Virus record (IMG/VR): IMGVR_UViG_3300043427_000802
Location: 1-23,345 of that record
Length of the DNA: 23,345 nt
DNA from: a virus
Direction: 5' to 3' (one strand)
The position numbers were made by a program, and so were the translations under genes. Shown here one piece after another: positions 15,494 to 22,822 of the stretch. Under the pieces are notes generated by a model. It searched no databases and was not told where the DNA came from. It saw only the letters and a list, made by a program, of their open reading frames with translations. Position 1 is the stretch's first letter. Every line of letters starts with the position of its first letter.

Positions 15494-16437
15494 TTAAATT
15501 CACACTCCACCATAATCTCAGTTAATGCGGCAAGAAGATTTACTTCCTGGTCAGCCACGAACGCACATTGGTATTGATACTTAGCAATAATAAGCACGGC
15601 AGCAGGAATAGATTGGGGTGCAAGGCAATCATAAGAGGCGTCATAAACCCTGCGAAGAAGACTGCCAGCGTCATTGTCCAGGTTCCCGACCACCCACTTT
15701 CGGACTTCAGGAAAGTTTTTATCTTTAAGATACTTGATAAGATCATTAGTTTTTACATCAGAGAAAGAAGCAAGAATACCAGCATTAATTTCACCACCCG
15801 AAGAATATCTTTGACATTCATTAAGAACTCGACGCCAATCTGGAAAGTGTTTATTAATCAGTTCAATCAAGACTTTATTATCATACTTCACACTTTCTTT
15901 CTGAAGGATGTCTTGAAGGCGTCCATAAAAACCTGCAGCAAGGTTGGCCTTCTCCTTCCCTTTGATACTGAAGTCCACAACGGCGCATCGGGAGTGGAGA
16001 GGTTCAATAATTTTGTTTTTGTAGTTGCAGGTGAAGATGAATCGACAGTTGTTACTAAACTCCTCAATAGACGCCCGTAGGAGGAGTTGTACATCTGAGG
16101 TTGTGTTATCTGCCTCATCAATGATGATGACTTTGTGTTTAGCATCTGACGAAAGGCTGACGGTCGAAGCGAAGTTCTTCGCATTGTTTCGGACAGTATC
16201 GAGGAATCTACCTTCGTCGGATCCGTTGATGACATAGACATCTACTCCTAACTCGTTACATAGTGCCTTAGCAACTGTTGTTTTACCACAACCAGCTGGA
16301 CCAGCAAGAAGGAGGTTAGGAACCTCCCCTTTATCTAGGAAATCTTTAAAAGTTTTTTTAGTTGCATCTGGAAGAATGCAATCTTCAATTGTTTTGGGTC
16401 GATACTTCTCAACCCACAAAAATTCATCACGACTCAT
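15490..16437 (-). CDS. 44: gp44 clamp loader ATPase subunit
   Basis: 315 aa from the ATG at 16437, 5 nt after the upstream stop; an in-frame TTG five codons earlier is less likely. AAA+ motifs: WVEKYRPKTIEDC N-terminal box, Walker A GPAGCGKT (46-53), Walker B VIIIDEAD, and SRC with the arginine finger. Length and motifs match T4 gp44 (319 aa). With gp62 it opens the gp45 ring and places it on primer-template DNA, powered by ATP. Its C-terminus ends VECEFK and overlaps the DruA-like gene by 4 nt. Confidence 0.96.
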   Translation of the reverse strand: MSRDEFLWVEKYRPKTIEDCILPDATKKTFKDFLDKGEVPNLLLAGPAGCGKTTVAKALCNELGVDVYVINGSDEGRFLDTVRNNAKNFASTVSLSSDAKHKVIIIDEADNTTSDVQLLLRASIEEFSNNCRFIFTCNYKNKIIEPLHSRCAVVDFSIKGKEKANLAAGFYGRLQDILQKESVKYDNKVLIELINKHFPDWRRVLNECQRYSSGGEINAGILASFSDVKTNDLIKYLKDKNFPEVRKWVVGNLDNDAGSLLRRVYDASYDCLAPQSIPAAVLIIAKYQYQCAFVADQEVNLLAALTEIMVECEFK

Positions 16438-16442
16438 AATGT

Positions 16443-16955
16443 TTATACCCAATCAGGTTTTCGTTCTGGCATACGAAGATAATTAGATGCAACCCAAGGT
16501 TTGGATGCAATATACATCTTGTAAGCAGTAAAAGTGTCAATGCTTGCGTCAAGTTTATACTCATCTGGCATTGCTCTTGCGAATGGAGTTACTTCATTTA
16601 TTTTACCTTTTGGAAACAAATAATAGGCATCCACTAAAGTTTTGTAACAAGAGTGAGTTTTATTATACCGCAAAGTATATTCATCACACAAGTTTAATCC
16701 ATGTTTAATCAACCAATAGGCATTGTGAATACTTTCTATAGCCCACTTGGTACAGGGATGATTTCTAAATGCTCCCTTTTCAGTTTTATAAGGAGTATCA
16801 TCTGTTTTATAGAGATGACCATATCCATGACCCCATTTGTCAGATGCTACAATAGAGAGCATTTGACAGCACTCAAGGGGCATCTTAACAACATGTTTAT
16901 CGGGCAGGCAGATGGCACTCTCAGCAGGCCAAGGAGAAGTAACGAAGATGTTCAT
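16443..16955 (-). CDS. Conserved phage protein of unknown function
   Basis: 170 aa, MNIFVTSPWPAESAICLP.... The sequence is rich in conserved-looking Cys, His and Trp: LPDKHVVKMPLECCQML, FRNHPCTKWAIES, NAYWLIKHGLNLCDEY, RYNKTHSCY, and TPFARAMPDEYK near the end. The motif density suggests an enzyme with a metal or nucleotide site, but I cannot name the family with confidence. No signal or membrane segment. It starts at the base after the oxygenase stop and ends 5 nt before gene 44, inside the clamp operon. Confidence 0.75.
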   Translation of the reverse strand: MNIFVTSPWPAESAICLPDKHVVKMPLECCQMLSIVASDKWGHGYGHLYKTDDTPYKTEKGAFRNHPCTKWAIESIHNAYWLIKHGLNLCDEYTLRYNKTHSCYKTLVDAYYLFPKGKINEVTPFARAMPDEYKLDASIDTFTAYKMYIASKPWVASNYLRMPERKPDWV

Positions 16956-17519
16956 TTAAACAAGATCAGTGTTAATGATTATTCTGTGTCTATGCTCTGA
17001 AGGAGAGTGTCCTGTATGAAGTAAATGTCCATCAAAAAATAACAATCTATTTTCTTTAGGAGTAATTTTAGTTTTAATAGTCAAGTCCAACAAGTCCATA
17101 CTAATGTATTGTTCATAAGAGTAACATTTTTCTTCAAACAATACAGTTTCCGCATCAGAGTTTGTCACATAAAAAACACAAGCAATATGATCTTCCCACA
17201 AATCAACATGTGGGGAGTGTTGGTATTTTTCTTGGGAGTACAAAGTTATATCAGCTCTGCACTTAGAAACTTTAGATGCTCCAGTTACTTGCAAAAGTTG
17301 TCCAAGAAACCCAGTCAACAATAAAGCAAAATCTTTGTGATTTTGTACTCCATTGTCGATAGCAAAATTATCAAATCCAAAGTTTCCCAAGCATCCATCT
17401 TTAGGTGATGGATATATGATATTTTTTTTGTAAAACCAAGGAAAATTGTGACCTTCTAAAAGATCTTTTATTTCTTCAAAATAAGGTCTTGGTAAAAAGT
17501 CATCAATTACTTCATACAT
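16956..17519 (-). CDS. 2OG-Fe(II) oxygenase
   Basis: 187 aa, MYEVIDDFLPRPYFEEI.... Ligands are His104-x-Asp106 in SPHVDLWEDH and His168 in LLHTGHSPSEHRHRI, with Arg177 or Arg179 as the 2-oxoglutarate anchor. LLFFDGHLLHTG is the usual strand before the distal His. DFLP near the N-terminus is common in this phage group. The target is unknown (protein, nucleic acid or small molecule). It overlaps gene 45 by 8 nt, so it is coupled to clamp translation. It differs clearly from the oxygenase at 7330-7887, so they are not recent duplicates. Confidence 0.85.
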   Translation of the reverse strand: MYEVIDDFLPRPYFEEIKDLLEGHNFPWFYKKNIIYPSPKDGCLGNFGFDNFAIDNGVQNHKDFALLLTGFLGQLLQVTGASKVSKCRADITLYSQEKYQHSPHVDLWEDHIACVFYVTNSDAETVLFEEKCYSYEQYISMDLLDLTIKTKITPKENRLLFFDGHLLHTGHSPSEHRHRIIINTDLV

Positions 17520-18180
17520 TGTATGTCGAATCTGGTTCTAATGCGATGTAATAACAGAGATCATGATTCTTACTAGTGAACCTAGAAAGAAGTTTTTGTG
17601 AGATGACTACTTCATAAGTTCCAGGAAGAATTTTGATATTCTCTACTTTGAAGTTAAACATAAACTCCGAGTTTGTTTCACCAACAACTTCTTCGTGAGC
17701 ATTAGAAGTATCATTCTTCTTGTCACGAACAACAAGTTTCACAACACCTGCTTCACCAACAGCCGAAATATCAGGAAGTTGAAGAACAGAAGCAGCTTTA
17801 AGGAGTTTATCCAGAACTTGAGTACTCAACTCAAAACAAACATCTTCTGTAGGAAGATTGATCGCTTTATCGGGAGGAGTGATAATAACGTTGGGGTCCG
17901 CAAAGAAATACTTTGACCGAGACTTACCTTCTCGAATAACAACATACCCATCGTTAGCAAAATCCAACTCAGGATTTTGGTGAAGACCAAGATTATTCAG
18001 AAACTGGTTGAGATCGTAAATACCAAAGTCTTTAGCAAATTCTTCGGTAATAGTTGCTTCTGCCAGAATATTCTTCATCACACTAATCGTGCGAAGTTTA
18101 TTACCTTCACGAAAAAGAATAGATTGGTTAATAGAAGAAAAGTTCTTGAGAACCGAAAGAGTTTTATCAGAGAGTTTCAT
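17512..18180 (-). CDS. 45: gp45 sliding clamp
   Basis: 222 aa from the ATG at 18180 (an in-frame TTG two codons earlier is possible). It aligns by eye with T4 gp45: MKLSDKTLSVLKNF at the start, IYDLNQFLNNLG, ADPNVIITPPDKAI, FNFKVENIKILPGTYEV, and the ending ALEPDSTYNV. The trimeric clamp tethers gp43 to DNA, and in T4 also activates late transcription through gp33/gp55. This links it to the ATAAATA late promoters in the left module. It follows the DUF3310 gene by 2 nt. Confidence 0.95.
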   Translation of the reverse strand: MKLSDKTLSVLKNFSSINQSILFREGNKLRTISVMKNILAEATITEEFAKDFGIYDLNQFLNNLGLHQNPELDFANDGYVVIREGKSRSKYFFADPNVIITPPDKAINLPTEDVCFELSTQVLDKLLKAASVLQLPDISAVGEAGVVKLVVRDKKNDTSNAHEEVVGETNSEFMFNFKVENIKILPGTYEVVISQKLLSRFTSKNHDLCYYIALEPDSTYNV

Positions 18181-18182
18181 AA

Positions 18183-18704
18183 TCAATAAGGAAAGTCAGA
18201 AGTAGTGTTTTTGTGAAGGCCAGCAAAGTGATACAGAAGAATGCAATAATGGATTGCCTTCAAAATGTCCATCTTAGATTTACCATTCTTTTTACCAAAG
18301 CGAGAAAGATATTTGATGGCATTTGAACGAGTAAATGCTTCTGCATCACCAATACTCTCAATCAAATCAAGAGTTTGAGTTTTAGATTGTTCGGAAGTGT
18401 AATGAGAATGATAAGTGCTGGAAAGATATTGCTCAACCTCCTTCAAAGTTTTGTCTTCTTCGTATTTCCAGAACCCATTTTTATTTGTATCTTCAGACAT
18501 ATTCAAATTGAAAGTAATTGTATCGGATGAAGTTGCTCCACTAATGAAAGAATGATTACCAAAGTAACCCAAAATATCATTAGCACCATAACTAGAAATA
18601 GTATCAGAAGAATTTCCAGAACTGATTACAGTATCAGTGAGATTGAGAGAAAATCCAGTATTTTTAAGACTATCTTCGTAACGGTCTTCAAAATTTTCAG
18701 ACAT
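18183..18704 (-). CDS. DUF3310-type protein (T7 gp1.7-like) with Ser/Asn-rich N-terminal region
   Basis: 173 aa. The C-terminal half carries the DUF3310 pattern: YHSHYTSEQSKTQTLDLIES, then FTRSNAIKYLSRFGKKNGKSKMDILKAIHY. In T7 the gp1.7 member is a nucleotide kinase acting on dGMP/dTMP, so a role in nucleotide supply is possible, though most members are untested. The first 70 residues are Ser/Thr/Asn/Gly-rich and strand-like, not part of the known domain. It lies directly upstream of gene 45, and a hairpin separates it from cobS. Confidence 0.72.
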   Translation of the reverse strand: MSENFEDRYEDSLKNTGFSLNLTDTVISSGNSSDTISSYGANDILGYFGNHSFISGATSSDTITFNLNMSEDTNKNGFWKYEEDKTLKEVEQYLSSTYHSHYTSEQSKTQTLDLIESIGDAEAFTRSNAIKYLSRFGKKNGKSKMDILKAIHYCILLYHFAGLHKNTTSDFPY

Positions 18705-18730
18705 TTTGTTTCATAGCAAAAGGGTAAAGA

Positions 18731-18752
18731 GAGGAGGCACATTGACCTCCTC
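18731..18752 (-). terminator. GC-rich hairpin after cobS
   Basis: 7-bp stem GAGGAGG/CCTCCTC with an 8-nt loop, 8 nt past the cobS stop, followed by TCTTT rather than a clean T-run. A weak terminator or attenuator is likely. The 5' arm contains GGAGG but is 48 nt from the next ATG, so it is not that gene's ribosome site. Confidence 0.5.
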
Positions 18753-18760
18753 ATATTCTA

Positions 18761-19852
18761 TCAGGATTGTTGTTCTTGGTCAACAGGCATCTGGAAATCA
18801 GCATCCACTTTATCGTACAGTTCTAGGAAGGCTTGTTTGGTTTCATCATCAAAACGATTCACACAAACTTGAATTGCCTTTGCCTTGTCCTGGAAGATGC
18901 TGTAAGCACGGATGATGTGAACCAGACGACGGGTGCTGATGATTTCCTCAATACCACCATCGTAGAAGGTCTTGCGGATGATATCTGCCCAGTCCACAAG
19001 GCGCTTACAGAAGTCTCGGTCTTCTACGCCAAGATCCAGAGCGATGCCTTCCAGGATCTTCTGCTCAGTGGCAGGGGCAGGATAGGACTGCTCAAAGGTC
19101 ACAGGGAAACGCTCAAGGAATGCCTCGTTGAGCACGTTGGTGCCGATGAAGCGGCCATCGTCAGAACCTTTGCCCTTAGTGTTGGCGGTAGCAATCACAT
19201 TAAAACCAGCGGCAGGTTTCACCCAGCGACCAATCTTTTTCAGGAAAACACCTTTACCTTCCAGAATAGATTGAAGACAGAGAATTTTGTTAGAAGCAAG
19301 ATCGATCTCATCAAGGAGAAGAACTGCTCCTCGTTCCAGTGCTTCAATTACAGGACCATTATGCCATGCGGTGCTTCCATCAATAAGCCTGAAACCACCA
19401 ATAAGATCGTCTTCATCAGTCTCGATCGTAATGTTTACACGAATCAGTTCACGCTTAAGTTGAGCACACGCTTGCTCAACACTGAACGTTTTACCGTTAC
19501 CCGAAAGACCCGTGATAAACGCAGGGTAGAAGATACGGGACTGAATAATTTTTTTAATATCACCAAAGTTACCAAACTTGACGAAGGTATCATCTTTATC
19601 AGGAATGAGATTTTGTTCGATAGGAGGGACCACTGCGGGTGCTTGGAAAGTACGTTCGATTTCTTCTACTTTTTGTTGTGTCACTTCAAGATTCCATTTA
19701 CCGCGGCTAACTTTAAACTGATCAAGTTTTTTAGTAACGGTTTGATAGTTAGCATCGTTCAGATTACACCAAGCACGAATATCAGCCCCAGTAATGGTGT
19801 TCCCATACAGGTTCTGAAGAGAAGTGCGGATGTAGTCGGAGGAGAGTGCCAT
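18761..19852 (-). CDS. cobS: CobS-like AAA+ ATPase (MoxR/chelatase type)
   Basis: 363 aa from the ATG at 19852; the 38 codons open upstream cross a hairpin and promoter-like element and are not family sequence. Walker A is GLSGNGKT (115-122), Walker B LLLDEID (178-184), followed by ATANTKGKG and the FLERFP sensor/arginine-finger region. The N-terminal 70 residues are helical, possibly a DNA- or partner-binding part. Bacterial CobS is the ATPase of aerobic cobaltochelatase, working with VWA protein CobT and CobN. Cyanophage copies are usually listed as cobalamin auxiliary genes. Here a CobT-like VWA gene lies three genes upstream and no CobN is seen, so another MoxR/VWA remodelling role is equally possible. 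Confidence 0.9.
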   Translation of the reverse strand: MALSSDYIRTSLQNLYGNTITGADIRAWCNLNDANYQTVTKKLDQFKVSRGKWNLEVTQQKVEEIERTFQAPAVVPPIEQNLIPDKDDTFVKFGNFGDIKKIIQSRIFYPAFITGLSGNGKTFSVEQACAQLKRELIRVNITIETDEDDLIGGFRLIDGSTAWHNGPVIEALERGAVLLLDEIDLASNKILCLQSILEGKGVFLKKIGRWVKPAAGFNVIATANTKGKGSDDGRFIGTNVLNEAFLERFPVTFEQSYPAPATEQKILEGIALDLGVEDRDFCKRLVDWADIIRKTFYDGGIEEIISTRRLVHIIRAYSIFQDKAKAIQVCVNRFDDETKQAFLELYDKVDADFQMPVDQEQQS

Positions 19853-19877
19853 TCGTTTGCTTTGTTTCAACCTAGTC

Positions 19878-19883
19878 ATTATA
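19878..19883 (-). promoter_or_regulatory. Possible promoter -10 (TATAAT) of cobS
   Basis: TATAAT on the minus strand 25 nt upstream of the cobS ATG, 8 nt past the hairpin at 19892-19912. No -35 consensus (CCCAGG at 17-nt spacing). Confidence 0.4.
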
Positions 19884-19891
19884 GACCAGAA

Positions 19892-19912
19892 AGGGGTCCT
19901 CCTGGGACCCCT
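19892..19912 (-). terminator. Terminator-like hairpin before cobS
   Basis: 8-bp perfect stem AGGGGTCC/GGACCCCT with a 5-nt loop, 4 nt past the 61-aa gene's stop. Only three T follow, so termination strength is uncertain. Confidence 0.6.
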
Positions 19913-19916
19913 GTGG

Positions 19917-20102
19917 TCAGTTTGCCAACTGGTTCTTGAGCCCTTCAAGGTACTCATCACTTGCAATGTGTCCAGTGTAACCTGGATAATATTTTTCTAC
20001 AAGTGCGGGAATACCCATGGCAGTTGTGCTGTTATTACACTTAATCCATACTTCTTTAGTGTCGTATTTTATTACGTGTTCAAGTGAAAATTTAGTTTTC
20101 AT
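19917..20102 (-). CDS. Small hypothetical protein, 61 aa
   Basis: MKTKFSLEHVIKYDTKEVWIKC... ending LEGLKNQLAN. The ATG at 20102 lies 13 nt after the previous stop; a longer reading to 20204 would overlap the 112-aa gene out of frame. It looks like two or three strands followed by a helix (YTGHIASDEYLEGLKNQL). No recognised family. It is the last gene before the hairpin upstream of cobS. Confidence 0.6.
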   Translation of the reverse strand: MKTKFSLEHVIKYDTKEVWIKCNNSTTAMGIPALVEKYYPGYTGHIASDEYLEGLKNQLAN

Positions 20103-20115
20103 TTTATATTCGAAA

Positions 20116-20454
20116 CTAATTAAGTTCTCCCATTGCTTTTTGCTTACGAATCTTCTTAGGATTCTTCGTCTTGTCTGCAGAGTAGTTATTATCATTATCA
20201 TCATCTGGGTCTACAGCACTACGATGTCTTGTGCGTCTTTCTTCATCATCAATCTTTGCACGACTTCTTTTTGCTTCATCAGGAGAATAGGTTCTACCAC
20301 TGTTGTACCATTCTTTACCAACATGACCTCTCTTCTTAGCATCAGCAGAAGCTTCTCTACGTTTGAGTTTTCTGCGATTTGCTTTGAAATCTTTGAGAGT
20401 CATTCCCTCTTCAATAGCGTATGCTTCGGTGATAAATTCTTGAAATGTCTTCAT
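20116..20454 (-). CDS. Internal-protein-like protein with capsid-targeting N-terminus
   Basis: 112 aa. Residues 1-11 read MKTFQEFITEA, identical at 9 of 11 positions to the T4 IPII/IPIII capsid-targeting sequence MKTYQEFIAEA; ITE at 8-10 fits gp21 cleavage after Glu10. The rest is highly charged (Lys/Arg/Glu/Asp, e.g. RRKLKRREASADAKKRG; VDPDDDNDNN) and probably disordered. In T4 such proteins are packed into the prohead, trimmed and injected with the DNA. It starts within the stop of the CobT-like gene (ATGA), so the two are coupled. Packaging is inferred from the N-terminus; the body gives no function. Confidence 0.75.
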   Translation of the reverse strand: MKTFQEFITEAYAIEEGMTLKDFKANRRKLKRREASADAKKRGHVGKEWYNSGRTYSPDEAKRSRAKIDDEERRTRHRSAVDPDDDNDNNYSADKTKNPKKIRKQKAMGELN

Positions 20455-22640
20455 GCTACCAAAGAAATAAATTCTCCTAATACTTTTTTATTTAGTTTCT
20501 TAGTCTTCAGAGACTTGACAAAAGCAGATTTAATTTGTGACTTAGTTGCATCATCAGCAACTTCAAATTCAGTATCCTGAGAAAGTGCAGAAGCAGATAG
20601 TCCAAAGTAAGCATCATAACCAGAGTTGGTAACAGTAAAACTTTTCAGTTTCCTCCAATCACTCTGAATTTTTTGATACTGCTTATCATTGTGAGAGTGA
20701 TACATACTCACAAATCGACTAAAGTTGCGGCTTTCAAGAACACGAATGCCAATGAAGTTCATCGTTGAAAACTTATCTTTCAAATTCCTCAGAAGAACAT
20801 CGGTAAATTCATGATATGCATATCCAAACTTATAGGTTGTCCCAAGTTTTCGATCACGAAGAAATGTAAGTTCAGGATAAACATATCCAGTACCAATATA
20901 AGTTTCTGTCGAATTATGACGACGATTTGACTCTTTGTGCCGAATAAGTTGATTTGCTTCACCGTCAGTCAGAATAATACACTGAACTTTTTGCAGTTTG
21001 TTTTCTTTTTGAAACTTAGGAAGAATTTGATGAAGAGTGATTAGTGCTTCATTCAGAGGAGTTCCTGAAAGGCAAAGACGACTGGGATAAGTGTAATGAG
21101 AACTGTAACTTCTAGCAAAGCAAAAAGCAAGACGCCAAATATTCAGCATTTGATTTTCAAGTTCTTTACCAGAAACTTTGCTGGTAAGAACATTCATCAT
21201 TGAAAAAGTTTCATCAACGACCAATAGCCCATCCTTTTTCTGATAATGAGGGATACGATCTGCAGAAAGATAACGGTCATTCTCATAATCATACTCACCA
21301 CGCCGCCACTCATTGGTAAAGGCATAAACCTCAAATGGAATAGATACCTTCTTACAGAACCACACAAGATTAAAGAGTTGTTTGCAAGTATCAAGCATAA
21401 CATCTGACATAGAACCACTCCAGTCCAAAACAAATACCAGACCATGATTCTTACCATCAGGAATCACAGAAACTTTCTTGAAGAGATCTTCATTGTACTT
21501 GTAAGTGTGAAGCCGTGAAGTATCAAGAACACCAGTGCGAGCAGTTGAAGCACGAGCATATTGATCTGCTGCCTTACGGCATTCAAACTCTTTCACAAGG
21601 TAGTTAACTTCTTTCTGTGCAGAGGACTTGAACTTCTTAAACTCAAGGTCAGATTCTTTGTAAAGGTTTGCTGGAGTAAATGCCTTATCTTTAGCATATT
21701 CATTGTGAAGTTTCTGTTGATGAGAAAAAGAAGAATCGATTTCCTTATGCACCTCAGAATTTTTGCCAATGATAGTGTCAAGATTGACTTGAGGAATCTC
21801 AACGTAAATATTTTCTTCACCAGTGTCTTTTACAAGATCACGGATCTTGTCCTCCAAAGATTCTGCAGTGCGAACTTCTGGGTCATCTTGATCTGCAGAT
21901 GATTCTACTGGAGTTTCTTCACCTTGAGCCGTACCACCATAAGACTCATCACCTTCTTTAGGTTGGGAGTTATTACTATCTCCATCTTGTTCAGAAGAGG
22001 AATCATTAGTCTCCACAATTTCGTTAGAAGGAGACTGCGAACTTCCCTGAGTTTCGTGAGAATCAAAGTCAGAAACCTTTTGTTCCTTTTCTTTTTCTTT
22101 CTTACAATACTTGTAAAGTTCTTCAGCAGCAATCAAAGTGTCTGCAAAAGTTTCAGTGGCATTGATAAGATCAATGATTTCCTGTTCCTCAGAGTTGAAA
22201 TTTAAGTTAACGAAATTACCGACTTTGAAATAAAGGTTAGCACGATCAGCTAAATTGAAGGAGGTAACGTCTTCTTCAGAAATCTGAAAGAAGTCTTCTT
22301 CGTTCAGTTCTTTATAACCATTAAAGAAAGTCTTAGCAAGTCCAGCATACTTGCGCTTCATCAACTTCTCAATACGTGCATCCTCAACAACATTCACAAA
22401 CTGTTGAGGAACTTTTGCGATTTCAGTCCAATCCTCATCAGGCGTAAAGAGAGCGTGGCCCACTTCATGACCCACCAGAAGGTCATACACAAGTCCACTT
22501 GCCCTTTCCCACAGAGGCAGAGTCAGTACACGAGTATGGACGTTGAAACAAGCAGTAGAGACTTTCTTGTGCTCCACTACAAGGTCTTCAGTAGCAAGCA
22601 GTTTGGCAAGTTGGGATTTGATTTCGTGACGGACTGCCAT
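20451..22640 (-). CDS. CobT-like VWA protein with HEVGH metalloprotease-like motif
   Basis: 729 aa. N-terminal domain: HEVGH at 58-62 and NVVEDARIE with Glu87, a zinc-peptidase-like H,H,E set. Residues about 175-260 are a Ser/Glu/Asp/Gln-rich linker. The C-terminal VWA domain has a MIDAS: DWSGS (Asp406, Ser408, Ser410), SGTPLNEAL with a candidate Thr, and LTDGEAN (Asp559). N-domain, acidic linker and C-terminal VWA is the CobT architecture. With CobS-like ATPases such proteins form MoxR/VWA assemblies that remodel substrates or insert metals. The intact HExxH...E pattern suggests a protease-like function; whether it cuts anything is unknown. Coupled by ATGA to the internal-protein-like gene. 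Confidence 0.85.
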   Translation of the reverse strand: MAVRHEIKSQLAKLLATEDLVVEHKKVSTACFNVHTRVLTLPLWERASGLVYDLLVGHEVGHALFTPDEDWTEIAKVPQQFVNVVEDARIEKLMKRKYAGLAKTFFNGYKELNEEDFFQISEEDVTSFNLADRANLYFKVGNFVNLNFNSEEQEIIDLINATETFADTLIAAEELYKYCKKEKEKEQKVSDFDSHETQGSSQSPSNEIVETNDSSSEQDGDSNNSQPKEGDESYGGTAQGEETPVESSADQDDPEVRTAESLEDKIRDLVKDTGEENIYVEIPQVNLDTIIGKNSEVHKEIDSSFSHQQKLHNEYAKDKAFTPANLYKESDLEFKKFKSSAQKEVNYLVKEFECRKAADQYARASTARTGVLDTSRLHTYKYNEDLFKKVSVIPDGKNHGLVFVLDWSGSMSDVMLDTCKQLFNLVWFCKKVSIPFEVYAFTNEWRRGEYDYENDRYLSADRIPHYQKKDGLLVVDETFSMMNVLTSKVSGKELENQMLNIWRLAFCFARSYSSHYTYPSRLCLSGTPLNEALITLHQILPKFQKENKLQKVQCIILTDGEANQLIRHKESNRRHNSTETYIGTGYVYPELTFLRDRKLGTTYKFGYAYHEFTDVLLRNLKDKFSTMNFIGIRVLESRNFSRFVSMYHSHNDKQYQKIQSDWRKLKSFTVTNSGYDAYFGLSASALSQDTEFEVADDATKSQIKSAFVKSLKTKKLNKKVLGEFISLVA

Positions 22641-22649
22641 TGGTTTGTT

Positions 22650-22808
22650 TCAGATGAGGCCATAATAAAACGAAAGGTCGCCCTTTGGACGACCCATGTG
22701 ACGCTTTTTGAACTGGGCGAGTCGTGCTTTGGCTTGCCTCAGTGCTTGCGGTTTTAGTTTTCGTTTCTGTTCTTTCTTGGAATGGTGTTTCCAGTTTGGG
22801 ACTTGCAT
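22650..22808 (-). CDS. Small basic protein, 52 aa, unknown function
   Basis: Encodes MQVPNWKHHSKKEQKRKLKP... ending LSFYYGLI. It has 15 Lys/Arg, mostly in the first 42 residues, and an HMGRPKGD segment. It fills the gap between gene 46 and the CobT-like gene almost exactly: ATG 14 nt after the gene 46 stop, TGA 9 nt before the next ATG. A longer reading in another frame overlaps both neighbours and is less likely. Basic character suggests nucleic-acid binding (inference). Confidence 0.65.
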   Translation of the reverse strand: MQVPNWKHHSKKEQKRKLKPQALRQAKARLAQFKKRHMGRPKGDLSFYYGLI

Positions 22809-22822
22809 TGTTCTTTGGTGGT

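Noticed and set aside
18833-19939. Long (368-codon) open frame on the plus strand antisense to cobS
   Set aside because: The opposite strand encodes a full AAA+ protein with intact motifs. The antisense translation has no recognisable domain and is a by-product of codon choice.
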